Positions 14,321-21,896 of a stretch of 30,216 nt of DNA are shown in pieces (positions within the stretch are counted from its first letter, which is position 1; every line of letters starts with the position of its first letter). The notes under the pieces were generated by a model. It made no database searches. It saw only the letters and a list, made by a program, of their open reading frames with translations, and was not told the DNA's origin. A program made the translations under genes and the position numbers. The DNA comes from Pseudomonadota bacterium (GTDB taxonomy: Bacteria; Pseudomonadota; Alphaproteobacteria; Rhizobiales; Xanthobacteraceae), in NCBI GenBank assembly GCA_023449855.1, contig JAEXHR010000340.1, forward strand, positions 1-30,216, written 5' to 3'.

Positions 14321-15034
14321 TCAAATCACCTTCATCCCCTTCAGGCTCGCATGCCCGTGTTTGCCCACGATGATGTGGTCATGCACCGCGATCCCGAGCG
14401 GTTTGCTCACTTCGATCACCGCCTTGGTCATCTGGATATCCGCCTGCGACGGCGTCGGATCGCCGGAGGGATGATTGTGCACCATGATGATGGCGGTGGC
14501 GGAAAGCTCCAGCGCCCGCTTCACCACCTCGCGCGGATAGACCGGTGTGTGATCGACGGTGCCGATCTGCTGCACCTCGTCGGCGATCAACTGGTTGCGC
14601 TTGTCGAGGAACAGGATGCGGAACTGCTCCTTGTCGGCAAAGGCCATGGCCGTGCGGCAATAGTCGATCACCGTGCCCCATGACGACAGCACCGTGCGCT
14701 GCTTGAGCTGCCCCTTGGCCACGCGATTGGAGGCGGCGGCGATCAGCTTGATCTCGGTGATGGCGGCTTCGCCAAGTCCGCCGATCTCACGCAATCGCGC
14801 ATCGGGGGCGTAAACGGTTTCGGCAAACGAGCCGAAAGCCTGGATCAGCGCTTTCGCAAGAGGTTTCACGTCCCGCCGTGGCAGCGCGCGGAACAGCACC
14901 AGCTCCAGCAGCTCGTAGTCGCTCAGCGCTTCGGCGCCGGCGGTGCGGAAGCGGTCGCGCAGCCGCTCCCGATGGCCGTGATAATGCGGCGCTTCGGAGA
15001 GGCCGGGCAGGAAATTGTTGGAGGATGACGACAT
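14321..15034 (-). CDS. radC: RadC-family JAB domain protein
   Basis: A 237-residue protein with an N-terminal helix-hairpin-helix-like UPF0758 region (RERLRDRFRTAG, LSDYELLELVLF, GLGEAAITEIKLI). The C-terminal JAMM metalloprotease fold has E136 and the motif HNHPSGDPTPSQAD (H186, H188, S190, D199). ATG 15034 (MSSSSNN) is the natural start. The frame is open back to 15256, but that extension reads through repeat C2 and is not coding-like. RadC was named for a presumed DNA repair role that has not held up; its molecular function is unsettled. It is last in the minus-strand run mscS-sfsA-map-radC, each member except sfsA separated from its neighbour by a repeat. Confidence 0.93.
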   Translation of the reverse strand: MSSSSNNFLPGLSEAPHYHGHRERLRDRFRTAGAEALSDYELLELVLFRALPRRDVKPLAKALIQAFGSFAETVYAPDARLREIGGLGEAAITEIKLIAAASNRVAKGQLKQRTVLSSWGTVIDYCRTAMAFADKEQFRILFLDKRNQLIADEVQQIGTVDHTPVYPREVVKRALELSATAIIMVHNHPSGDPTPSQADIQMTKAVIEVSKPLGIAVHDHIIVGKHGHASLKGMKVI

Positions 15035-15110
15035 GCGAACTCGCTGGACGCGTGTTCGCGAGCATGCCGCGACGGAGCGCAAATGCAACTTAAAAGTGAT
15101 TTCTGCTCGG

Positions 15111-15222
15111 TCCTTCATGGCGAGGAGCGCGCCCTTGCGCGCGTCTCGAACCATGAGATCGTGATGCACGGAGCTTTTCGCCATCCTTCGAGACGCCGCT
15201 TCGCGGCTCCTCAGGATGAGGG
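15111..15222. repeat. REP doublet C2
   Basis: Same family as C1 with the stem variants exchanged: the left unit pairs TCATGG with CCATGA, the right unit CCATCCT with AGGATG. It ends 8 nt before the map stop codon (15231-15233) and lies in the map-radC gap. Confidence 0.8.
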
Positions 15223-15230
15223 CGGAATTG

Positions 15231-16055
15231 TCAGGCTGTCGCCGGCGCCTTTTCATTGTGCCGCTTCGAGAGCGTGAACACTTCGACGCCGGTCTCGGTC
15301 ACACCCACGGTGTGTTCGAACTGCGCCGACAGCGAGCGATCGCGGGTCACCGCGGTCCAGCCGTCGGACAGCACCTTCACATGCGGTTTGCCGAGATTGA
15401 TCATCGGTTCGATGGTGAAGAACATGCCGGGCTTCAGCTTCACGCCTTCGCCGGGGCGGCCGACATGGATGATATTCGGCTCGTCATGGAACAGGCGGCC
15501 GAGGCCGTGGCCGCAGAAATCGCGCACCACGCTCATGCCCTGCGGCTCGACGAAGCTCTGGATCGCATGGCCGATATCGCCCGTGGTGGCGCCGGGCTTT
15601 ACCGCCGCGATGCCGCGCATCATGGATTCGTAGGTGATCTCGACCAGGCGCTCCGCCTTGCGCGGCAGTTGCCCAACGCCATACATGCGGCTCGAGTCGC
15701 CATACCAGCCATCGACGATGAAGGTGACGTCGATATTGACGATGTCGCATTCCTTCAGCGCGCGCGCTTCCGGCATGCCGTGGCAGACCACATGGTTGAT
15801 CGAGGTGCAGGTCGAAAAGCGATAGCCGCGATACATCAGCGTCGCCGGGAAGGCGCCGTGGCTGAAAGCGAATTCGCGCACGAAATCGTCGATCGCCGAG
15901 GTCATCAGACCCGGCTTCACCAGATCGGTGAGCGCATCCAGACATTCCGACACCAGCGCACCGGCCTTGCGCATGCCGGCAAAGGCGGATGCGCCGTGCA
16001 GCTTGATCTGCCCGGTCTTGCGCAGGGCGGTGTCGGAGGCGTCGGTATAGCTCAT
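15231..16055 (-). CDS. map: Type I methionine aminopeptidase
   Basis: A 274-residue cytoplasmic enzyme removing the initiator methionine from nascent proteins. The five metal ligands are D109 (VNIDVT), D120 (YGDSSRM), H183 (GHGLG), E216 (TIEPM) and E247 (QFEHTV), with substrate histidine H92 (VVCHGMP). The N-terminus carries about 20 extra residues before the core, as in other alphaproteobacterial Map proteins. It lies between REP doublets A4 and C2, and downstream of sfsA in the same direction. Confidence 0.96.
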   Translation of the reverse strand: MSYTDASDTALRKTGQIKLHGASAFAGMRKAGALVSECLDALTDLVKPGLMTSAIDDFVREFAFSHGAFPATLMYRGYRFSTCTSINHVVCHGMPEARALKECDIVNIDVTFIVDGWYGDSSRMYGVGQLPRKAERLVEITYESMMRGIAAVKPGATTGDIGHAIQSFVEPQGMSVVRDFCGHGLGRLFHDEPNIIHVGRPGEGVKLKPGMFFTIEPMINLGKPHVKVLSDGWTAVTRDRSLSAQFEHTVGVTETGVEVFTLSKRHNEKAPATA

Positions 16056-16140
16056 CGGGAAATCTGGTTCTGTGACAATGGGATGATAGGCTCCAATCTA
16101 ATGATCGGGGCGCTCAGTGCAAGCCGAAGATGGGAGGTTT

Positions 16141-16230
16141 GTAGCCCGGGTGGAGCGGAGCGTAACCCGGGATTCAGAGCTTCAGCGCAGGCGGTGATCC
16201 CCGGATTGCGCTGCGCTCCATCCGGGCTAC
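16141..16230. repeat. REP doublet A4
   Basis: Inverted GTAG hairpin pair. The left stem is CCCGGGT/ACCCGGG; the right stem is CCCGGAT/ATCCGGG with loop core GAGCGCAGCG. The right unit's GTAG (minus strand) supplies the third base of the last codon (CCG) and the TAG stop of sfsA. Confidence 0.87.
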
Positions 16231-16940
16231 GGCAGCACCGGCACCTTCCCCGCCAGCACGATCTCGTCAGGGCCGATCCTGCACCCATAGGCGAGCGTCT
16301 CGACGCCGGCGGCGCGGGCCTTGTCGAAGGCGCGGCCATAGGCGGGATCGATGTCGCGGGCCACAGCGACGCGCTGGCTCGATCCGATCTGCACCACGAA
16401 CAGCAGCACGGCTCTCGCGCCGAGCGTCACCATGGCCGCGAGTTCCTCCAGATGCCGTGCGCCGCGAGCGGTGACCGAATCCGGGAATTCGGCGAGACCC
16501 GGCTGGCGCATCAGATGGACGTTCTTGACTTCGACATAGCAGGGCGGCCGGTCCGGATGTTCCAGCAGGAAATCGACACGGGAGGCCGCGCCATATTTCA
16601 CCTCGCGGCGGATCGAGGCGTATCCCGCCAGTTCCGGAATCGCGCCATTCGCCAGCGCCTCGGCGACGATGGCATTGGGATGGATCGTATTGACGCCGAC
16701 CAGCTCCGGCCCGTTGCCGAAATCGGCCTCCACCAGCTCCCACGAATAGGGGAGCTTGCGCGTCTTGCTCGGCGACAGCGACAGCCAGACTTTTGCGCCC
16801 GGTGCCTGAAGCCCGGTCATGGCGCCGGGATTGGCCACATGCGCGGTGATCACGCTGCCATCGGCCAGTTCGACATCGGCGAGAAAGCGCTTGTAGCGGC
16901 GGATCAGCGTCGCCGGCACGAGACCTTGCGGAAGCTTCAT
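16227..16940 (-). CDS. sfsA: SfsA-family DNA/RNA nuclease
   Basis: At 237 residues it is close to the usual SfsA length of about 234. Family motifs are RRYKRFLADVEL near the N-terminus, HVANPGAMTG (34-43), the nuclease-like core SRVDFLLEHPDRPPCYVEVKN (D and E...K of a PD-(D/E)xK type fold) and the C-terminal LLFVVQIG. SfsA was named as a sugar fermentation stimulation protein; later work ascribes nuclease activity, and its cellular role remains vague. It starts 4 nt after the upstream mechanosensitive channel gene, so the two are likely co-transcribed. Its stop codon is part of repeat A4. Confidence 0.94.
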   Translation of the reverse strand: MKLPQGLVPATLIRRYKRFLADVELADGSVITAHVANPGAMTGLQAPGAKVWLSLSPSKTRKLPYSWELVEADFGNGPELVGVNTIHPNAIVAEALANGAIPELAGYASIRREVKYGAASRVDFLLEHPDRPPCYVEVKNVHLMRQPGLAEFPDSVTARGARHLEELAAMVTLGARAVLLFVVQIGSSQRVAVARDIDPAYGRAFDKARAAGVETLAYGCRIGPDEIVLAGKVPVLP

Positions 16941-16944
16941 CGGC

Positions 16945-18264
16945 TCATTCCGGGCCGGTGACTTCGGCCACCGTCTCCACCGGCAGCGCGCCGCCGCGGA
17001 TCTTGATCTCGCGCACCGGATAGGGGACGCGAATGCCCTCGCGCTTGAAGGCGTCCCACAGCGCCAGCATCACTTCGCTCTTCACGGCATCCATGCCGTC
17101 CGGCGAGTCGATCCAGAAGGTCAGTGAGAAGCGCATGCCGGTTTCGGCGAATTCGCCGAGCAGGCAGTTCGGCGGTTTCACCGTTGAGGCGCGGGGCGAG
17201 GCAGACGCGCAATCGATAGCCAGCTTGCAGACAAGGCGCGGATCGGCGTCGTAATTGGTGCCGAAATTCACCTTCACCAGCGTATCCTTGTCCGTATAGG
17301 TCCAGTTCACGACCTTCTTGGTGATCAGGTCCTCATTCGGGATCAGGAATTCGCGGCCGTCGCCGGCAGCCACCGAGATATAGCGCGTATTCATCGCGCT
17401 GATGCGGCCGGAGCTGTCGCCGATGGTGACGAGGTCGCCCGGCTTCACCGATTTGTCGGCGAGCAGGATCACGCCGCTGATGAAATTGGCGACGATCTTC
17501 TGCAGGCCGAAGCCGATGCCGACGCCGACCGCGCCGGAAAACACCGCAAGCGCAGCGAGGTTGATGCCGACGGCGCCCATCACCAGCGCCACGGCGAACA
17601 CCATCATCAGCAGGCGGACCAGCTTGGTGAGCAGCACCTGCACCGATGGGGTGAGATCGTGCGATTGCCGGATCCGGCCTTCGAGGAAATTGCTGGCGAT
17701 ATTCGCCACCCACAGCGCCACGGCGAGCAGCACGGCAAGCTTGATGACCAGCAGCGGCGTCAGCCTGAGGCCGCCGAGATCGATGCCGGGAGCGTCGAGA
17801 AAGGCGACGGTCGGCTGCAGGAGGCCGAGAATGCTGAGCGCCGCGACCAGCCATGCCGAAATCGACACCAGCCGCACGATGAGCGGATTGTGAATGATGC
17901 TGGTGACGAGCCGGATCACCAGCCAGGCCAGCGCCATCTTCGCTGCGATGGCGAGCAGGTAGCTGCGGCTCGGCAAGGTTGCGGCCAGCATGATCTCGCG
18001 GGCAACGAGGGTCAGGACGGCAAAAGCCGCCGTCGATATGCTCTCTACCAGCACGCGGATGAACATGCGCAGCGGTGCCGGCCATCCCATCACCAGCGAT
18101 GTCAGGTCTATTCTCGCCCGCGCCAGCGCGCCGATGCCGGCGGCGATGCCCGCCGCGGCCAGCATCAGCACGCATTGCAGATAGAGCCATGGCGAGTTGA
18201 ATTCCGCGCCCAGTGACTTCGCCGTCTCGAGAACGAATGTATGAGCGTCGGTCAGGTCGAACAT
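16945..18264 (-). CDS. Mechanosensitive ion channel, MscS family
   Basis: A 439-residue inner-membrane protein. Several hydrophobic segments come first (residues about 30-220: YLQCVLMLAAAGIAAGIGAL, ISTAAFAVLTLVAREIML, LLVIKLAVLLAVALWVA, LVRLLMMVFAVALVMGAVG). The MscS pore helix follows (LAVFSGAVGVGIGFGLQKIV) and then the beta-domain (LADKSVKPGDLVTIGDSSGRI, IPNEDLITKKVVNW). The extra N-terminal helices make it larger than E. coli MscS (286 residues) but normal for the wider family. Such channels open under membrane tension and release solutes on osmotic downshock. It is divergent from the K+/H+ antiporter gene, so two osmotic/ion functions share the 223-bp region. Confidence 0.94.
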   Translation of the reverse strand: MFDLTDAHTFVLETAKSLGAEFNSPWLYLQCVLMLAAAGIAAGIGALARARIDLTSLVMGWPAPLRMFIRVLVESISTAAFAVLTLVAREIMLAATLPSRSYLLAIAAKMALAWLVIRLVTSIIHNPLIVRLVSISAWLVAALSILGLLQPTVAFLDAPGIDLGGLRLTPLLVIKLAVLLAVALWVANIASNFLEGRIRQSHDLTPSVQVLLTKLVRLLMMVFAVALVMGAVGINLAALAVFSGAVGVGIGFGLQKIVANFISGVILLADKSVKPGDLVTIGDSSGRISAMNTRYISVAAGDGREFLIPNEDLITKKVVNWTYTDKDTLVKVNFGTNYDADPRLVCKLAIDCASASPRASTVKPPNCLLGEFAETGMRFSLTFWIDSPDGMDAVKSEVMLALWDAFKREGIRVPYPVREIKIRGGALPVETVAEVTGPE

Positions 18265-18487
18265 CGTGAGGATCTCATCTCGCGCTGGGCCTTGTCGGCG
18301 GATATGTGATTCGAGCGGGGGCTAGGTTCACACAGCCGTTATAGCCGCGCCATTGCCGGGCGTTGCCGTGATGCCACCAAAATCCCAGCAATCATACCTA
18401 TGGCTCAACCTTGGGCAGAAATCGTTTGGCGTCACGGAAACGCAACGATAAGCATGGAATTACTAGCGTTTCCGCCTCTGGAGCCAC

Positions 18488-20284
18488 ATGGCCTCACTCG
18501 ATTCAGTCAGTATCGCGATTCTGCTCGGCGCCGTTCTGGTGATGGCGGGCATCCTGTCCAGTCTGCTGGCGCTGCGCTTCGGTGCGCCGCTGCTGCTGTT
18601 CTTCCTGTTCATCGGCATGGCAGCGGGCGAGGCCGGCCCGGGTGGCCTGCATTTCGACGATGTGAAGACAGCCTATGTGGTCGGCTCGGTATCGCTGGCG
18701 CTGATCCTGTTCGACGGCGGTTTGAAGACGCATTTCAAGGCGATCCAGACGGTGCTGGCGCCGTCCATGATGCTGGCGACAGTCGGCGTGTTGTTGACGG
18801 CGCTGATCACCGCCCCCGTGGCCAAATATGCGCTCGGCATGAGCTGGACCGAAGGCCTGCTGACGGGCGCGGTCATCGCCTCGACCGATGCGGCGGCGGT
18901 TTTTCTGCTGGTACATGCACAGGGGCTGCGCTTGCGCCCGCGCGTCGGCGCCGCGCTGGAGGTGGAATCCGGCACCAATGATCCGTTCGCCGTTTTCCTC
19001 ACGTTGACGCTGGTGAAGCTGCTGTCGCTCGGCGACGCCAGCGCCGGACATATCGTGATGGAATTTCTGCAGGAATCCGTCCTCGGCACCTTGATCGGCA
19101 TTGTCGGCGGTCTGCTGGTGGTGATGGCGATGAACCGCGTGGCGCTGCCGCAGGGGCTGCATGCGCCGTTTGTTTGTACCGCTGCGCTGGTCATCTTCGG
19201 CCTCGCGCAGATCGCTCATGCTTCAGGCTTTCTTGCGGTCTATCTCGCCGGCATGCTGATCGGTAACCGGCCGACCCGTGCGCATAATTCGGTGGTGACA
19301 TTTCTCGATGCCGCCACCTGGCTGGCGCAGATCGTGATGTTCGTGATGCTGGGTCTGCTGGTGTCACCCCAGCGGCTTGTCAGCAGCATCCTGCCGGCCA
19401 TCGGCGTCGCCTTGGTGCTGATGGTGGTGGCGCGGCCGCTTGCCGTCTTCCTCTGTCTGCAACCATTCCGTTTCAACTGGCGCGAAAAAGCATTCGTCTC
19501 CTGGGTCGGCCTGCGCGGTGCAGTGGCGATCTTCCTGGCCTCGATCCCCATGCTGGTCGGTCTGCCCGAGGCGCATCTCTATTTCGACGTCGCTTTCGTC
19601 GTCGTCATCATCTCGCTGCTGTTTCAGGGCTGGACGCTTGGCTATGCCGCCCGCTTGCTGCATGTCGCCCTGCCACGCACCGATCGCGGCCCGCGCCGTA
19701 TCGAACTGGATCTGCCCGGCCAGCTTGAACAGCAATTGGTCGGCTATTCGGTGCGGCCCAAGAGCCTCTATCTGAAGCGCGGCCTCATCCCGTCCTGGTC
19801 GAAGCCGACGCTGGTGATCCGCGACGAAAACATCCTGACCCCGGAGGAGGCGGCGCCGGTGGCGGCCGGCGACTATCTCTATCTTCTTGCGCCGCCGGAA
19901 AAGGCCGAGGCGCTGGATCGCTTCTTCGTCGACATGCCTCCGGTGGCCGCGCCGGACCCGCATCTGCTCGGCGATTTCATGGTGCCGGGCGAGACGACGC
20001 TGGGCGATCTCGCCGCGATCTACGGCATCGCGATCGATCCAGCGCAGTCAGCGCTGACGCTGGCGGACTATTTCGACATTCATCTCGACCGCGCCCCGAA
20101 GATCGGCGCGGCAGTGCCGATCGACACCATCGATCTGGTGGCGCGCAGCCTGAGCGGCGGCCGCGTCAATGTGGTCGGCCTGCGTCTGCCGGAAGATGAA
20201 GACCCCGTGCCGGTGAAGTTGACGCGGGCGCAGGTGTTGCGCGGCAAGTTGAAGCGGACACTGTCGGGATTGTCGGGGGCGTAG
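18488..20284 (+). CDS. Potassium/proton antiporter (CPA1, NhaP2/CvrA type)
   Basis: A 598-residue inner-membrane antiporter. ATG 18488 follows GGAG with 5-nt spacing. About 12 transmembrane segments span residues 5-395, including the CPA1 transport motif ESGTNDPFAVF and WVGLRGAVAIFLASIP. The cytoplasmic tail has an RCK_C/TrkA-C-like region (ELDLPGQLEQQLVGYSV ... GDYLYLLAPPEKAEALDRFF) and a terminal CorC/HlyC-type domain (MVPGETTLGDLAAIYG ... VVGLRLPEDED). NhaP2-type proteins exchange K+ (or Na+) for protons and help in osmotic or alkaline adaptation; the tail probably senses ligand. It is convergent with modC, with repeat B2 between them. Confidence 0.93.
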   Translation: MASLDSVSIAILLGAVLVMAGILSSLLALRFGAPLLLFFLFIGMAAGEAGPGGLHFDDVKTAYVVGSVSLALILFDGGLKTHFKAIQTVLAPSMMLATVGVLLTALITAPVAKYALGMSWTEGLLTGAVIASTDAAAVFLLVHAQGLRLRPRVGAALEVESGTNDPFAVFLTLTLVKLLSLGDASAGHIVMEFLQESVLGTLIGIVGGLLVVMAMNRVALPQGLHAPFVCTAALVIFGLAQIAHASGFLAVYLAGMLIGNRPTRAHNSVVTFLDAATWLAQIVMFVMLGLLVSPQRLVSSILPAIGVALVLMVVARPLAVFLCLQPFRFNWREKAFVSWVGLRGAVAIFLASIPMLVGLPEAHLYFDVAFVVVIISLLFQGWTLGYAARLLHVALPRTDRGPRRIELDLPGQLEQQLVGYSVRPKSLYLKRGLIPSWSKPTLVIRDENILTPEEAAPVAAGDYLYLLAPPEKAEALDRFFVDMPPVAAPDPHLLGDFMVPGETTLGDLAAIYGIAIDPAQSALTLADYFDIHLDRAPKIGAAVPIDTIDLVARSLSGGRVNVVGLRLPEDEDPVPVKLTRAQVLRGKLKRTLSGLSGA

Positions 20285-20301
20285 AGTGACGCGCCGCATC
20301 T

Positions 20302-20408
20302 GTAGGATGGGTTGAGCGAAGCGAAAACCCATGCTGTCCGTCGATGCGGCTAGCTCGGCTGATGGGTTATCGCTCCGGCGCTACGCGCCTGCGCTCAACC
20401 CATCCTAC
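20302..20408. repeat. REP doublet B2
   Basis: Inverted GTAGGATGGGTT pair between convergent genes, 17 nt after the antiporter stop and 6 nt from the modC stop. The left loop is GAGCGAAGCG. The right unit has an additional GGCGCG/CGCGCC-type arm, as in B1. Confidence 0.85.
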
Positions 20409-20414
20409 AGGCGC

Positions 20415-21095
20415 TCACGCCGCCGGCACCCAGCGCGGCAACACATCGGTGCCGCCGGTGGCGACGACGCGGCCGCCATTGAGCAGCACCACATTCGTCG
20501 CCAGTTGCCGCATCTCGTCGGCATCGTGGCTGACCAGCACCATCGGCACATCGCCTTCGTCGCGCAGGCGGATCAGATAGGGCATGATCTCCGCCTTGCG
20601 CGCGTCGTCCAGCGCGCCCATCGGCTCGTCCAGCAGCAGCAATCGCGGCTTCGCCAGCAGTGCACGGCCGAGCGCCACGCGCTGGCGTTCGCCGCCGGAG
20701 AGACCACCGGGGCGGCGCATCATCAGATGGCCGATATCGAGCATGTCGGTGATGCGCTTCTCGTCGGCGTCGTTGCGGTTGAGGAAATTCATGCGGCGGC
20801 CATAGTCGAGATTCTGCGCCACGCTGAGATGCGGAAACAGCCGTGCGTCCTGAAACACATAGCCGATCCGCCGCCGATAGGCCGGCAGATCGATATGCTT
20901 GCCGCGGTCGTAGAGTACGGCCTTGTCGATGGCGATCAGGCCGCGGTCGGGTGTCACCAGGCCGGCGATCATGCTGACCAGGGAGGTCTTGCCAGCGCCG
21001 GAGGAGCCGAACAGGCCGGTGACGCGGCCTTCGCTGGCGAAGGCGACATCGAGCGAGAAATGTCCGAGCTGTTTGAAGACTTCTACACGCAGCAT
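20415..21095 (-). CDS. modC: Molybdate ABC transporter ATP-binding protein, short form
   Basis: A 226-residue cytoplasmic ATPase of the ModABC importer. Walker A is GSSGAGKTS (30-38), the Q-loop is in GYVFQDARLFPHLSV, the signature is LSGGERQRVALGRAL, Walker B LLLLDEPMGALDD, and the switch VSHDADEM. It ends just after the nucleotide-binding domain (VLLNGGRVVATGG). The C-terminal Mop/TOBE domain of full-length ModC (about 350 residues) is absent. The frame closes with a normal stop and no decayed domain is visible downstream, since a REP begins 6 nt on. A separate molbindin gene lies at 23357-23566. It starts 1 nt after the modB stop. Confidence 0.94.
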   Translation of the reverse strand: MLRVEVFKQLGHFSLDVAFASEGRVTGLFGSSGAGKTSLVSMIAGLVTPDRGLIAIDKAVLYDRGKHIDLPAYRRRIGYVFQDARLFPHLSVAQNLDYGRRMNFLNRNDADEKRITDMLDIGHLMMRRPGGLSGGERQRVALGRALLAKPRLLLLDEPMGALDDARKAEIMPYLIRLRDEGDVPMVLVSHDADEMRQLATNVVLLNGGRVVATGGTDVLPRWVPAA

Positions 21096-21096
21096 G

Positions 21097-21792
21097 TCAG
21101 TTTCCGTGCAGTCGCTTGGTCGCGCGCCGTGCGAACCATTCAGACAGGATCAGGGCGACAACTGCAATCCCGATCGAGATGAGCACCAGCCGCGACGCGG
21201 CGGCGTCGCCATCCGGTGTCTGCAGCAGCGAATAGATCGCCGAGGAAATCGTCTGGGTCTCGCCGGGGATGTTGGAAACAAAAGTGATGGTGGCGCCGAA
21301 TTCACCGATCGCCTTGGCGAAACCGAGCACCATCCCGGCGAGAACGCCGGGCAGCGCCAGCGGCAGCGTCACCGTGACAAAGACTTTCAGCGGCGATGCG
21401 CCGAGCGTGCTGGCAGCCTGCTCCAGACGACGATCGACGGCTTCGATAGAGAGCCGGATCGGGCGCACCAGCAGCGGAAACGACATCACGCCGCAAGCCA
21501 GCGCCGCGCCGGTCCAGCGGAAGGCGAAGACAATGCCGAAATGTTCGGCGAGAAACGAGCCGAGCACGCCACGCTTGCCGAGCATCACCAGTAACAGATA
21601 GCCGGTGACGACGGGCGGTAGCACCAGCGGCAGATAGATGATGGCGTCGACGAGGGCCTTGCCCCAGAAATCACGGCGGGCGAGCAGCCATGCCACGGCA
21701 ATTCCGAGTGGGGTCGAGATCAACGTCGCAATCACGGCGACCCTGATCGAAAGCAGGATCGCCGTCCATTCTTCATGAGAAATGTCGAACAT
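21097..21792 (-). CDS. modB: Molybdate ABC transporter permease
   Basis: A 231-residue inner-membrane protein with about five transmembrane segments (IRVAVIATLISTPLGIAVAW, AIIYLPLVLPPVVTGYLLLV, VLISIGIAVVALILSEWF). The ModB-type coupling loop EQAASTLGASPLKVFVTVTLPLALPG and GFAKAIGEFGATITFVSNIPG are diagnostic. It partners with ModA and ModC. A REP doublet (D1) separates it from modA by 104 nt in total, while modC follows 1 nt later. Confidence 0.95.
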   Translation of the reverse strand: MFDISHEEWTAILLSIRVAVIATLISTPLGIAVAWLLARRDFWGKALVDAIIYLPLVLPPVVTGYLLLVMLGKRGVLGSFLAEHFGIVFAFRWTGAALACGVMSFPLLVRPIRLSIEAVDRRLEQAASTLGASPLKVFVTVTLPLALPGVLAGMVLGFAKAIGEFGATITFVSNIPGETQTISSAIYSLLQTPDGDAAASRLVLISIGIAVVALILSEWFARRATKRLHGN

Positions 21793-21808
21793 AGACCGGT
21801 ATCTCTTT

Positions 21809-21889
21809 CGTCATTGCGAGCGCAGCGAAGCAATCCAGTCTTCACTTGTAGCTCTGGATTGCTTCGTCGCTTCGCTCCTCGCAATGACG
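21809..21889. repeat. REP doublet D1 (CGTCATTGCGAG family) between modA and modB
   Basis: The left arm CGTCATTGCGAG...CAATCCAG pairs with the right arm CTGGATTGC...CTCGCAATGACG, the right arm having about 6 extra bases. Each arm also folds alone (TTGC...GCAA), with the loop core GAGCGCAGCG in the left unit. It lies 7 nt downstream of the modA stop, inside the mod operon. Confidence 0.85.
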
Positions 21890-21896
21890 GTTGAGC

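Noticed and set aside
15035..15256. N-terminal extension of radC
   Set aside because: It translates repeat C2 and adds no known domain; ATG 15034 matches the normal RadC start.
15216..16961. 581-codon plus-strand frame over map and sfsA
   Set aside because: It reads through the A4 repeat and across two recognised genes on the other strand.
20415..21095. Frameshifted or truncated modC
   Set aside because: The nucleotide-binding domain is complete and ends in an ordinary stop; no remnant of a Mop domain follows in any frame before the B2 repeat, so a short form is more likely than a broken gene.
580..21889. CRISPR array or transposon ends
   Set aside because: The repeats are scattered singly between genes, are palindromic, have no regular spacers and flank no transposase gene in the window.
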